From: Bacteroidia bacterium
GTDB taxonomy: Bacteria; Bacteroidota; Bacteroidia; B-17B0; Aurantibacillaceae
Direction of reading: 5' to 3'
NCBI GenBank assembly: GCA_016788025.1
Contig: JAEUTM010000397.1
Span: 1 to 35,025 of the forward strand
DNA: 35,025 nucleotides
Position numbers and translations under genes: made by a program. A model generated the notes under the pieces. That model worked only from the letters and a program-made list of their open reading frames with translations. It did no database searches and was not told where the DNA came from. Positions 16,078 through 24,831 of the stretch are shown here, piece by piece (within the stretch, counting starts at the first letter, position 1; every line of letters starts with the position of its first letter).

Positions 16078-17985
16078 TTACTGCACCAGCAATCTCAAAA
16101 TTGCCACAGCGCCTCCACACTGAACCCTTACGATATAAACACCCTGTGTAGGGTAAAAATTGTTTACGGTAAAGTTTATCTGATCATCAGAACCAACGGT
16201 ACCTGTACTGGTAACAGCAGCGGCAAGATTTGTTATTTCGACGGTAACCGGATGTTGCGCTGCCTCCGACAAGGTAAATTTTATTTGATCTCCTTCGTTT
16301 ATAGGATTAGGAGTAAGGCTTACCTCCAATTCTTCTCCACGATCGACCGCCACTACCGGTGAGTATTCATAGGAACCATCGAAATCAATTTGTTTGAGTC
16401 TGTAATAGCTGATGCCGCCAACCGGATTGTTATCGTAAGCACTGTAATTATTAATATTCTGGCTGTTGCCTGCTCCCGGCACAGAGGCTACGTAAGAATA
16501 GCCTATTCCATCGGTGCTTCTCTCCACAACAAACATTGCGTTGTTTTGCTCTGTGGCGGTAGACCATTGCGTTAAGACCCTGTCGTAACTTTCTGTTGCT
16601 TTGAATTCAATCAGCTCAATTGGTAAGGGTCCTGAACTTGAGGCAATAATTCCAGAACCGTTGGTACCGCTGCCTGCACCCGCGCTCACTGTGCCACCAC
16701 TGTTATCTTGTCCTGCCGCCCCGTTGCTTGTTTGTGTAGTGACATTTGTGGTTGGTTGTGCGGATGAAAAAATCACAACACCCTGGCCACCACCGCCGCC
16801 TCCGGCGTGAGCCGCTCCATCAGTACAATCGCCACCATCTCCACCGTTTGCTCTTAGTGTTAAAGGGCAGGCTGCATTAATTGAAAATGCGGAAGCATCG
16901 ATAACAATAGAACCTCCGGCGCCACCGCCGCCCATTCCATCATTACCTCCGTTAATAGCATTAGCTCCGTTTGCCGACATCCTAATTGTGGACCCGCATG
17001 TTGTACTGGTTGCAATAGTGCCTGCTTTAACGAGAATGATACCTCCACCGTTACCACCTGATGAATTTTGAGAGTTGTTCTGCTGACCGCCGCCACCGCC
17101 GCCGCCCATAAATACCCGACTCGCGCTAATATTCGACGATAGTGAAAGACCACCTAAGCCACCACCGGGAAAGGTTGTACAGTTATTATATCCGTTGCCC
17201 CCCTGGCCTCCCGATGTATAGTTTCCGCCGCCGCCGCCGCCGGCATTATGATCATTACCTCCACCACCACCGTTTAGCATTCTACCTCTGGCATTGTTAA
17301 ATGTGTTTGTTGTATTACGATAAATGCTTTCGCCCTTATATCCCAAATTTGCGTTGTTTGCAATGTATATTGTGTTACTTGGTGAAGTGCATATGGCCCC
17401 GCCGTTATTGTTAGAATAACTGCCACCTCTGAATCCGACAGCTTCTGCAAGCAAACGATGATTTAAGGTAAGCGTTCCGGTTGTCGCAATTGCCAATACC
17501 CCGCCTACATTTCCATCCCAGGCTACAGCTGCCAGATTTGCGGTAGTTGTATAATTTGCGCCGAGGTCTCTGAAACTAATCATTTGCACTGATGAGTTTG
17601 TGCCCGTGTTGTATGTACCCGACAAAGCAGAGGTTAATGTAACCGAGGTGGGTGTTCCGCTTGTTGGCGTCACCGCGGCAATCGTTCTTACCTGGTAAAT
17701 ACCTGCGTTAGCAATTGAACTTAACGACCCAAACGTTGAAACATTTGTGGTGTTCGTTCCTATAACATCGTCCTGCATTTGCATAACAATAACCAAACCG
17801 CCCACGGTAAATGTATGATTGGTGATATTAACGTTGGATAAAGCCAGAACGCTGCCACTCGTTATGGAAGTAACCTTGGCATAGGCATTAACAATGGTTT
17901 GAGACGTTGAAAAAAAGGTAACAAGTTGCAGGAGAAAAATAAGTCCTGTCTTTGATATTAAATATCTGCAGCCTGAAGTTGACAT
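16078..17985 (-). CDS. Glycine-rich secreted protein with T9SS type A sorting domain
   Basis: The 635-residue protein has a hydrophobic signal segment (about 10-32, ending FFSTSQ). A beta-rich region follows (about 33-230; VNITNHTFTVGGLVIVMQMQ). A glycine-rich stretch (about 235-440) has runs such as GGGGGGGQ, and some sections look like a glycine-rich scaffold. Residues from about 450 hold the sandwich common before Bacteroidota sorting signals (LPIELIEFKATE, QWSTATEQNNAMFVVERSTD, YYRLKQIDFDGS). The end (VSLTPNPINEGDQIKF, GVYIVRVQCGG, RLLVQ) is a type A T9SS domain. It is therefore an exported surface or released protein. No enzyme motif is seen; a structural or adhesive role is a guess. A 122-base gap separates it from the convergent hemCD. 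Confidence 0.82.
   Translation of the reverse strand: MSTSGCRYLISKTGLIFLLQLVTFFSTSQTIVNAYAKVTSITSGSVLALSNVNITNHTFTVGGLVIVMQMQDDVIGTNTTNVSTFGSLSSIANAGIYQVRTIAAVTPTSGTPTSVTLTSALSGTYNTGTNSSVQMISFRDLGANYTTTANLAAVAWDGNVGGVLAIATTGTLTLNHRLLAEAVGFRGGSYSNNNGGAICTSPSNTIYIANNANLGYKGESIYRNTTNTFNNARGRMLNGGGGGNDHNAGGGGGGNYTSGGQGGNGYNNCTTFPGGGLGGLSLSSNISASRVFMGGGGGGGQQNNSQNSSGGNGGGIILVKAGTIATSTTCGSTIRMSANGANAINGGNDGMGGGGAGGSIVIDASAFSINAACPLTLRANGGDGGDCTDGAAHAGGGGGGQGVVIFSSAQPTTNVTTQTSNGAAGQDNSGGTVSAGAGSGTNGSGIIASSSGPLPIELIEFKATESYDRVLTQWSTATEQNNAMFVVERSTDGIGYSYVASVPGAGNSQNINNYSAYDNNPVGGISYYRLKQIDFDGSYEYSPVVAVDRGEELEVSLTPNPINEGDQIKFTLSEAAQHPVTVEITNLAAAVTSTGTVGSDDQINFTVNNFYPTQGVYIVRVQCGGAVAILRLLVQ
16780..17285 (-). 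repeat. Glycine-rich low-complexity segment with GGN codon runs
   Basis: On the plus strand this segment shows repeated CCGCCACC and CCGCCGCCG runs, notably around 17087-17106 and 17226-17243. They encode poly-glycine on the minus strand. Such trinucleotide runs can slip during replication, changing loop length without a frameshift. Confidence 0.6.
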
Positions 17986-18141
17986 GTTATAAGGTTCTAG
18001 GTTTTATACGTTTTAGGGACCTGGGGGTTGCGGTTAAACGATATTTTAAATATTTGACTTTTAACCTGATACACCAAAGAAATGCTGGTTTTTTGCAACC
18101 TTATTGTTAAATTTTTAGTATTTAGAGCATAATAGAATCAT

Positions 18142-19632
18142 ATGCGCGATCTGTTCCTGGTTTTTATTCATGGATATAGTGTAACAAACACCGATACTTA
18201 TGGCGGTTTACCTCAGCGTTTACTGAATGAATCTCAGGGACGCGGCTTTAATGCCAGGGTTGAACATATTTTCCTTGGCCGGTATATCAGTTTCAACGAT
18301 GAAGTGAGACTGGATGATGTATCGCGGGCTCTTGAAAGTGCAGTGAAAGAACAGATTCCCGGTGGAACCAGGTTTGTGTGCATCACCCATTCGACCGGCG
18401 GCCCTGTTGCAAGAAATTGGTGGAATAACTTTTACAAAGACAAGGCATCCGTCTGTCCGATGAGTCACTTAATAATGCTTGCTCCCGCGAACTACGGATC
18501 GAGCCTGGCCCAACTCGGGAAAACCCGCCTGAGCCGGGTGAAATCGTGGTTTGACGGTGTAGAGCCAGGCCAGAAAATTCTTAACTGGCTGGAACTGGGG
18601 AGCCAGGGATCCTGGGACCTTAACCTCGACTGGATCCTTAACGGCGAAAAACATATTTCAGAAAAAGAGATCTTCCCATTCGTTATCACCGGGCAAAGTA
18701 TAGATCGCAAATTATATGATCATATCAATTCATACACCGGGGAACTGGGCTCTGATGGGGTTGTGAGAGTCGCTTCGGCAAATCTTAATTCGCGTTATGT
18801 AAAACTGAGACAAGCCGATGTTATTATCACGTCAGGCACTGTTTCCGCTCCAAATTTAGAACCTGCGGGCTATTTTGAAGCTCCGAAAACAGCCATGAGA
18901 ATTGTGAAACACAAATCGCATTCTAATGCTGATATGGGAATTATGAAAAGCGTAAAAGCTGAGACAGATGATGAACAAAGCAAGGAAACAGTGGATGCCA
19001 TTTTTAATTGTATTTCGGTGAACACCCTGGAAGATTACAAAAACCTGTGTGTGGCTTTTGACCGGGAAACTGAGGAGGTTCTGCGCGACGAAAAAGTAGA
19101 GATTGAAAAGAAACTTTTGAAAAAGAATATTTATATCCACGATTCCTTTTGTATGGTAATATTCAGGGTGAGGGATTCGGAAGGATTACCTGTTCCGAAC
19201 TTTGACCTGCTACTCACCTCTGGCCCCGAAAACGATCCAGACATGTTGCCAAATGGTTTCTTTGCCGATCGCCAGTGCAACCAGTCAGATAACTCTGTTC
19301 TTACCTACTATTTTAATTATGACGTAATGAACGGTAATGTCGCAATCAGGAAAGATGGAGAGGAGATTAGAAAGGAACTGCCTGGAACGGATTCACTTGG
19401 CTTTATTCTAAGGCCCCGGCCCGACGAAGGCTTTGTAAGATATCTCCCTTGCAGCATTAAGGCATCGAAAGAAATTTTTGAAACAGTGCTAAAACCAAAT
19501 TCCACCACACTGATTGATATTGAGCTTAAACGCGTGGTAAGCAAAGAACTATTCCGTTTTGAAAGCGCCGACCCGGTGAAGCTAGCAGATAAAAACTTTA
19601 AGAAAACCAGTCCGGGTGATTCTATTGTTTAG
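18142..19632 (+). CDS. Alpha/beta hydrolase, lipase-like, with unknown C-terminal domain
   Basis: The 496-residue protein has an N-terminal alpha/beta-hydrolase domain (about 1-270). LFLVFIHGYS provides the oxyanion-hole HG, and CITHSTGGPVA is a GxSxG-like nucleophile elbow (H-S-T-G) with Ser84. GSDGVVRVASA supplies the probable catalytic Asp205, and His260 (KSHSNADM) or His257 completes a triad. The layout resembles lipases and acyltransferases of the LCAT/PGAP1-like group. The C-terminal 220 residues are unassigned. They include an acidic/basic helical stretch (about 300-330) and a beta-rich part (MVIFRVRDSEGLPVPNFDLLL). There is no signal peptide, so it is probably cytoplasmic or exported by another route. 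It overlaps the convergent cation transporter gene by four bases. The substrate is unknown. Confidence 0.78.
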   Translation: MRDLFLVFIHGYSVTNTDTYGGLPQRLLNESQGRGFNARVEHIFLGRYISFNDEVRLDDVSRALESAVKEQIPGGTRFVCITHSTGGPVARNWWNNFYKDKASVCPMSHLIMLAPANYGSSLAQLGKTRLSRVKSWFDGVEPGQKILNWLELGSQGSWDLNLDWILNGEKHISEKEIFPFVITGQSIDRKLYDHINSYTGELGSDGVVRVASANLNSRYVKLRQADVIITSGTVSAPNLEPAGYFEAPKTAMRIVKHKSHSNADMGIMKSVKAETDDEQSKETVDAIFNCISVNTLEDYKNLCVAFDRETEEVLRDEKVEIEKKLLKKNIYIHDSFCMVIFRVRDSEGLPVPNFDLLLTSGPENDPDMLPNGFFADRQCNQSDNSVLTYYFNYDVMNGNVAIRKDGEEIRKELPGTDSLGFILRPRPDEGFVRYLPCSIKASKEIFETVLKPNSTTLIDIELKRVVSKELFRFESADPVKLADKNFKKTSPGDSIV

Positions 19633-20543
19633 TCTCCACACGATTCCGCGGAGCAATTTGTAATTTCTGTTTCCAGGGTACTGTGCTGGATCCCGAGGTG
19701 GTAAAGTTTGTCGCGCAATTTGTTTTTTAGTGTGACGATTTCGTTTTCATGCAGGTCTTTTTCAAGAACAATATGAGCCGTGAGAGCATTTTTTGTAGTG
19801 GCCATGGCCCAGATGTGAATATGATGAACATTTTTTACGCCGCTCACTTTCATCATTTCGTTCTTAATATGCTCTGTATTTATGGCCATAGGAACAGCGT
19901 CCAATGAAAGCTTTATACTTTCCGTTAATAGATCCCAGGTGCTATAAATAACAATAATCATTATGGCGATACTGATCAGAGGATCAATCCAGGTTATCCC
20001 GGTGTAATAAATCACTACACCGGTTATCACCACGCCAATTGATACCAGCGCATCTGTGAGTAAATGCAGATATGCTCCCTTGATATTGAGATCTTTTGCC
20101 TGATCTTTGTAAAACAAGAGTGCAGACACAGTGTTTACGATCACCCCAACGCCCGCCACGAGACTGATGATCACGCCTTTGCTTTCAATCGGATGCTGTA
20201 AACGATAAATTGCTTCCAGGCCAATGCTGCCTACCGCTATTAATAAAATTACTGCGTTCGTGAGAGAGGCCAGAATAGTACCTTTCTGGAAACCGTAAGT
20301 AAACCTGTTATTTGCTTTCCTCTTTGCAATCTGAAAAGCAAACAGGGAAAGTCCCAATGTTGCCACGTCGCCCAGGTTATGACCAGCGTCTGATAGCAGA
20401 GCCAATGAGTTTCCATAAAAACCATAAGCGAACTCGACAAGTACAAAAAGACCATTCAATAAAATTCCGAAGATAAACGCCCTCCCCACCTGTCGCAAAG
20501 CAAGCGCTTCATGATGATGATGATGTGAAGAATGATCCTCCAT
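19629..20543 (-). CDS. Cation diffusion facilitator (zinc-type) transporter
   Basis: The 304-residue protein has a His-rich N-terminus (HSSHHHHHE), six predicted membrane helices (about 20-215) and a cytoplasmic C-terminal ferredoxin-like domain (HHIHIWAMATTKNALTAHIVL). The metal site is visible in SDAGHNLGD (His55, Asp59, in TM2) and in AYLHLLTDA (His160, Asp164, in TM5). The HxxxD/HxxxD pairing is that of zinc-transporting CDF proteins of the CzcD/ZitB group. It should export Zn2+ (or Co2+/Cd2+) from the cytoplasm using the proton gradient. It begins 21 bases after the pirin gene and is probably co-transcribed with it. No metal-responsive operator was recognised. Confidence 0.93.
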   Translation of the reverse strand: MEDHSSHHHHHEALALRQVGRAFIFGILLNGLFVLVEFAYGFYGNSLALLSDAGHNLGDVATLGLSLFAFQIAKRKANNRFTYGFQKGTILASLTNAVILLIAVGSIGLEAIYRLQHPIESKGVIISLVAGVGVIVNTVSALLFYKDQAKDLNIKGAYLHLLTDALVSIGVVITGVVIYYTGITWIDPLISIAIMIIVIYSTWDLLTESIKLSLDAVPMAINTEHIKNEMMKVSGVKNVHHIHIWAMATTKNALTAHIVLEKDLHENEIVTLKNKLRDKLYHLGIQHSTLETEITNCSAESCGD

Positions 20544-20564
20544 TTTCGAAAGGTATAATCAGGT

Positions 20565-21554
20565 TCAATCCGCCAGAAAACCAAATTTCCCGGCATTATA
20601 ATCTTCTATTGCCTGCCGGATCTCTTCCTCGGTGTTCATTACAAAAGGTCCATAACTCACATATGGTTCGTTTAAAGGCTCTCCGCTTAGCAGAAGTAGA
20701 ATTGTTTTTGATTTTGCTTTGATGTGAATTTCTCCGGCTTCATTTTTAAACTGAAGATAATTGTTTTCCGGCACGTCTTGTATCCCGTTTACTGTTATGC
20801 TACCATCTACCACTAATATGGCTGAATTAAAATGTGGAGGCAAAGAAAAATCCACTTCTCCGTTCGGGTTTAGATGAAAGTCGTAAATGTGAACCGGTGA
20901 AAAAGTACTGGCAATTCCTTTTGTGCCTTTGTATTCGCCAGCAACTACGTGCACGCTTCCCATCCCTTTAGGCAATTCTATCACCGGTTTGTGTTTATGC
21001 AAAATGCTCTGATACTTTGCAGGTGTCATTTTATGTTTTTTGGGAAGGTTGATCCAAAGTTGAACCATTTCAAAAGCGCCGCCTGCTTTGTCGAAATTTT
21101 TCTCGTGGTATTCTTTATGCAGCACACCTCCACCAGCCGTCATCCATTGAACATCGCCGGGATTGATAACACCAGAGTTACCGGCACTATCGTGATGTGC
21201 AACACTGCCTTTATACGCAAATGTAATGGTTTCGATACCGCGGTGTGGATGAACGCCAACACCACGCGAAATTTCGGAAGGTGGAAAGTTAACCTCGGCG
21301 TTAAAGTCCAACAGAAAAAACGGACTCATGCGTTCTTCAAATCCACGTCCGTTTGGAAAAAAATTCATGACTTTGAAACCATTTCCAACCATGTGTGTGT
21401 TGGTGGGAGCATAGACCCCCTCTATGCCACGAAAACGTGACGAAGATTTGGTATTCCCGTTAGCCATGGGAATCAAAACATTTCCAAAAGCGGACGATAT
21501 CCCCATAAAAAAGGCACCCAAAGCGCCTTTCTTCAAAAACTCTTTTCTTTTCAT
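20565..21554 (-). CDS. Pirin-family cupin with Tat-like leader
   Basis: The 329-residue protein has the pirin bicupin fold. The N-terminal cupin carries the metal ligands in GVGVHPHRGIETIT (His102, His104) and TAGGGVLHKEYH (His146, Glu148), matching the His/His/His/Glu iron site of pirins. NPGDVQWMTAGGG and the C-terminal cupin (DVPENNYLQFKNEAGEI) follow. Pirins may act as quercetin dioxygenases or redox-sensing co-regulators; the activity here is unknown. The N-terminus MKRKEFLKKGALGAFFMGIS resembles a Tat signal, with RK in place of RR, followed by a hydrophobic stretch. Export is therefore possible, which is unusual because most pirins are cytoplasmic. The gene sits 33 bases downstream of the TPR/PD40 gene and upstream of the CDF transporter. 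Confidence 0.88.
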   Translation of the reverse strand: MKRKEFLKKGALGAFFMGISSAFGNVLIPMANGNTKSSSRFRGIEGVYAPTNTHMVGNGFKVMNFFPNGRGFEERMSPFFLLDFNAEVNFPPSEISRGVGVHPHRGIETITFAYKGSVAHHDSAGNSGVINPGDVQWMTAGGGVLHKEYHEKNFDKAGGAFEMVQLWINLPKKHKMTPAKYQSILHKHKPVIELPKGMGSVHVVAGEYKGTKGIASTFSPVHIYDFHLNPNGEVDFSLPPHFNSAILVVDGSITVNGIQDVPENNYLQFKNEAGEIHIKAKSKTILLLLSGEPLNEPYVSYGPFVMNTEEEIRQAIEDYNAGKFGFLAD

Positions 21555-21587
21555 GATGCTTGGTTTTAATTTTTTTGCAAATCCAGA

Positions 21588-23174
21588 TCAAGGCTGATTT
21601 GCTGAGGCCTTGGTACTTTTCTTCAGAATAATATCTTTCTGGCGCTCTAAATTTATTTTACCCATATCACTCACGGTAAGATTTTCTTTATAACGCAGGT
21701 AACCTTTTGCATGCGTTACCAGTTTATATTCCCCTGCCGGAAGTGCCATCACATAACGACCTGTTTTGGGATGAGGAACAAATGAGTATTCGTAATTGGT
21801 AAGCGTGTTTGTAACTGTAATGGTAATGCTGTAATCCTTGGGTTGGTTTGCCGGAATAGTATCGCCCATAAAAAACTGACCCGTGTAAATGACACTTATT
21901 GGTTCGGTATCTTCAAATTTAATCCTGTAGATATCCAGGTCTCCGAATCCATTTGGCCTGAATGCGCTTACGTAGGCCAGGCGGTTATCCTGTGTTACGC
22001 AAATGCTCCGTTCATCGTCGGTAGAATTAATTGGAAAACCAAGATTTACTGGCTCGGAGAATTTGTTTGTTTTTTGGTCCCAACGGGTTTTAAACAAATC
22101 ATAACCGCCCATGGTGTTGTGTCCGTCGCTTGCAAAATAAAGTGTTTCGCCATCGTAAGACAAATAAGGCACGTCTTCGTTATACGGGGAGTTAACCGTT
22201 TCAGGCAGTTTCTGAGGTATCCCCCATTTACCGCTTGGCAATTTGCGGCTCATGTATAGATCGCTGGTTTCAGAAATTTTATCCCTTCGGGCGAAGATCA
22301 TGATACTTCCGTCTTCACTCACGCAACCGCTTGTTTCAATTTTAGCATTCACCGAAGGGTCGCATATTTTTGCTTTCGCAAACTCTGAGTTAGCATCTTT
22401 GCGGTTGCTTATATATATGTCCCCAAACTTATCAATATGATCAAGGTAAACATACATTTCCATTCCATCTGATCTCAGGCCAGTAACCTGTTCATCCAGG
22501 TTAGTATTCAGGTACCTGCCCACGCTTTTGGCGGTTGTCCAACGACCATCTGCATCCAGAGTACTCTGGTAAATATCGGAGCTGCGGTAACCATCAATTT
22601 CGATTTTTTTTCCTCCCACGTTTTCCTTTCTGCGGGACGTGAATACAAGAAACATTTCATCTTTGTCTATGAAGGGATAATAATCTGGTTCGGTGCTGTT
22701 AATCTCTTTACCCAGGTTCTGAAACGAAACGTTAGTTGGTTTCTTCATGAATTTTATTGCGTTCTCACACTGTTCAATCAATCTCTCAGATTCTGCCTGA
22801 TTTTTAGGTTTAAGTGTTGCGTATTTTTCAAAAGCAGTGATTGCTTCTTCGAGTTTATTGTTGATATGATAGGCTTTTCCGAGATTAAGCCAAACCTCTT
22901 CTTCCAGTTTAGGATCTTTAGACGCCTCTTCAAGGTAGGTCATTGATTCATGGCGATCTATCCTGGTGTTTAAATAACAGAGCCCCAATTGATACTTTAT
23001 CTTGGTATTGCCGGGATCTTTTTTTAATTCAGACTTAAAAATAGGAATGGCGAACAGGTAATTCCCGTGCTTGACATGATCTTCGGCATCTTCTATACTA
23101 CCAGGATTTTTAGATTGCGAAAACAGGGAAGTGCCAATCAGCAAAAAAAATATAAGTGCTTTAAGGGTATTCAT
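21588..23174 (-). CDS. TPR/PD40 protein resembling PorE but lacking an OmpA domain
   Basis: The 528-residue protein has a signal peptide (about 1-19, TSLFSQ). TPR repeats follow (about 25-145; NYLFAIPIFKSEL, VWLNLGKAYHINNKLEEAI). Next come WD40-like PD40 beta-propeller blades (about 160-410; DEMFLVFTSRR, EDGSIMIFARRD, DGETLYFASDGHNTMGGYDLF). A small carboxypeptidase-regulatory-like beta domain (about 430-510; GRYVMALPAGEYKLVTHAKGY) ends the fold. PorE of the T9SS has TPR, propeller, regulatory and OmpA peptidoglycan-binding domains in this order; here the OmpA part is absent and the protein ends after about 18 residues (KKSTKASANQP). It is probably a periplasmic scaffold or lipoprotein-like partner. 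No lipobox was seen. It may lead a transcript with the pirin and CDF genes. Confidence 0.85.
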   Translation of the reverse strand: MNTLKALIFFLLIGTSLFSQSKNPGSIEDAEDHVKHGNYLFAIPIFKSELKKDPGNTKIKYQLGLCYLNTRIDRHESMTYLEEASKDPKLEEEVWLNLGKAYHINNKLEEAITAFEKYATLKPKNQAESERLIEQCENAIKFMKKPTNVSFQNLGKEINSTEPDYYPFIDKDEMFLVFTSRRKENVGGKKIEIDGYRSSDIYQSTLDADGRWTTAKSVGRYLNTNLDEQVTGLRSDGMEMYVYLDHIDKFGDIYISNRKDANSEFAKAKICDPSVNAKIETSGCVSEDGSIMIFARRDKISETSDLYMSRKLPSGKWGIPQKLPETVNSPYNEDVPYLSYDGETLYFASDGHNTMGGYDLFKTRWDQKTNKFSEPVNLGFPINSTDDERSICVTQDNRLAYVSAFRPNGFGDLDIYRIKFEDTEPISVIYTGQFFMGDTIPANQPKDYSITITVTNTLTNYEYSFVPHPKTGRYVMALPAGEYKLVTHAKGYLRYKENLTVSDMGKINLERQKDIILKKSTKASANQP

Positions 23175-23181
23175 TGCAGAC

Positions 23182-23211
23182 TCACTAATATAAAAAAAAT
23201 ATATTTAGTGA
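23182..23211. promoter_or_regulatory. Inverted repeat upstream of the TPR/PD40 gene
   Basis: TCACTAA (23182-23188) and TTAGTGA (23205-23211) are perfect inverted arms around a 16-base A/T spacer, seven bases before the gene's ATG at 23174. They could be an operator or a weak leader hairpin affecting translation. No promoter consensus was found nearby. Confidence 0.3.
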
Positions 23212-23272
23212 CCCTTATCATAATGTGTTCTTATTAACAATTCGATATATTCTGCTTTAGCTGTGGTGAATA

Positions 23273-24094
23273 TTATTTTTTCTGGGATAATTTAAATAGT
23301 TCGTCTTTTTCGCTTTTAGTTAAACTATCGTAACCACTTTTAGAGATCTTATCCAGCAATTCGTTCATTGTTTGCTCGTCATTCTTTCCCTTGTTCTGCC
23401 TGGGTTTCACCATTTCAATCACCCTCGGCTCATACGTTTTCTTACGCTTAAAGCTGAACGAAAAATTAAAAAGATCTGTTCCCTTTTTTAAATAATAGCC
23501 GTAAATCAATCCGAATAATGTTCCGCCGATATGGGAAATTTTACCCCCGGTATTTACGGAAAGATCGATGATTGTGGAAAGTGCAAAGGTTATTAGAAAA
23601 AAATACTTGTAAGAAAGTTCTATGGCGCCGAAAAGATATACCTTGTAATTTGGCGAATATACTGCCATTACTGCCCCTACACCGAGCACAGCTGCGGATG
23701 CGCCAAGCAGGATCGCATTGGAAAATGCGGAAGGAAAGATCAGGCCGAGAATTAGCATCAGCACGCCCCCTGAAATGCCACTCATTACATACAGGTAAAG
23801 AAGTTTTTTCTGTCCCATAATTGTAAAGAACACCTGAGACATAAAATAAAACAATACCATGTTCCAGAACAAATGCCAGAAATCGAGGTGTGTAAACATA
23901 TAGGTAAAGAGCGTCCAGAAATGAAACAGAAACGTCTCACTGTTGATTGGAAGCGCGGTATAAGGAACCAGATTTAAATGAGAGAGGTTTCCAACAAGGT
24001 TGATAGTAAGATATAGTGCAACATTCAGAATAATAATCTGTGTTAGTACTCCCTGTCTCTGGAAATTATATTTTATCTGCTGAAGAAAGTTCAT
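23273..24094 (-). CDS. Rhomboid-family intramembrane serine protease
   Basis: The 273-residue protein has about six membrane helices. The HxxxN motif lies in DFWHLFWNMV (His74, Asn78), the nucleophile Ser133 in GASAAVLG, and the catalytic His188 in ISHIGGTLFG, so a Ser-His dyad is present. The usual GxSG motif is GASA here, with Gly after the serine replaced by Ala, which may change activity. A charged cytoplasmic tail (about 210-273) ends in LTKSEKDELFKLSQ, a small helical segment often seen on Bacteroidota rhomboids. Substrates are unknown. It follows the other rhomboid gene by eight bases and mutL upstream, a cluster I recall as recurrent in the phylum. Confidence 0.88.
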   Translation of the reverse strand: MNFLQQIKYNFQRQGVLTQIIILNVALYLTINLVGNLSHLNLVPYTALPINSETFLFHFWTLFTYMFTHLDFWHLFWNMVLFYFMSQVFFTIMGQKKLLYLYVMSGISGGVLMLILGLIFPSAFSNAILLGASAAVLGVGAVMAVYSPNYKVYLFGAIELSYKYFFLITFALSTIIDLSVNTGGKISHIGGTLFGLIYGYYLKKGTDLFNFSFSFKRKKTYEPRVIEMVKPRQNKGKNDEQTMNELLDKISKSGYDSLTKSEKDELFKLSQKK

Positions 24095-24102
24095 GTTCCG
24101 GT

Positions 24103-24831
24103 TTAATAAAAATGAGTTCTGTTGCGCCTCCAGATGAGTACTAACACAACGCCAACAATCAGTCCTCCGATATGGGCGAAGTGTGCAACGTTATCCATAG
24201 GATCATTGCGCCAGCCGGAAATCAATTCGAAAGCTCCGTATGCAATTACCAGCCATTTCGCTTTTACCGGAAAGAGGAAATAAAGATACAAGCGTTGGTT
24301 AGGAAACAACATTCCAAATGCACCCAAAAGCCCAAACAACGATCCCGAAGCTCCCACAATTACCTGTGAATTTATGTCGTTTATTTTGTTTTCGATCAAC
24401 TGAGACCTCACATCGGCACCGATGTCTGGCAGCGCAATTCTTACATTGTACCAATCGATTATTTCGTTTACCTGAAAGTACATTACAAAGTACTGCGCTA
24501 ACGCTGCTCCAAATCCGGTAAGCAAATAAAATACAAGATACCGTTTTGGTCCCCACACCTGTTCTAAAACCTGGCCGAATATGTAAACTCCGAACATGTT
24601 AAACAAAATGTGCGTGAAACTACCATGCATAAAAATGTACGTTACAAACTGGTGAGGCTTAAAATCCGGGGCCAGGTAATAATGCAGCCCAAAATATTTT
24701 ACCAGGTCTATACCTTGTGTTTGCGCAGCAAATGTGGCAAGGAACATAACAGCATTAATGATAATGATGTTCTTCGTAACAACAGGAAGGTACCCAAACC
24801 CTCCGGGACGATATTGGTCGTTATAACTCAT
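24103..24831 (-). CDS. Rhomboid-family intramembrane serine protease
   Basis: The 242-residue protein has about six membrane helices and all rhomboid landmarks: YIFMHGSFTHILFNMFGVY (His74, Asn78 as in GlpG), nucleophile Ser162 in IVGASGSLFGLLG and His220 in VAHFAHIGGLIVG. It should cleave transmembrane helices of membrane proteins in the inner membrane. A roughly 40-residue hydrophilic stretch (about 121-158; residues such as VNEIIDWYNVRIALPDIGAD) lies between membrane helices, probably in the periplasm. The ATG shares one base with the mutL stop, so it is translationally coupled to mutL. It is paired with a second, shorter-motif rhomboid immediately downstream. Confidence 0.92.
   Translation of the reverse strand: MSYNDQYRPGGFGYLPVVTKNIIIINAVMFLATFAAQTQGIDLVKYFGLHYYLAPDFKPHQFVTYIFMHGSFTHILFNMFGVYIFGQVLEQVWGPKRYLVFYLLTGFGAALAQYFVMYFQVNEIIDWYNVRIALPDIGADVRSQLIENKINDINSQVIVGASGSLFGLLGAFGMLFPNQRLYLYFLFPVKAKWLVIAYGAFELISGWRNDPMDNVAHFAHIGGLIVGVVLVLIWRRNRTHFY

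Noticed and set aside
20949-21440. Plus-strand open frame of 163 codons opposite the pirin gene
   Set aside because: It lies wholly inside the pirin coding region on the other strand, with no signal peptide, recognisable domain or promoter. The pirin has clear motifs, so this is a shadow.
21577-21602. Hairpin GCAAATC(C)AG / CTGATTTGC between the TPR/PD40 and pirin genes
   Set aside because: On the minus strand it is followed by A residues, not T, so it does not look like an intrinsic terminator. It also overlaps the upstream stop codon and is short.
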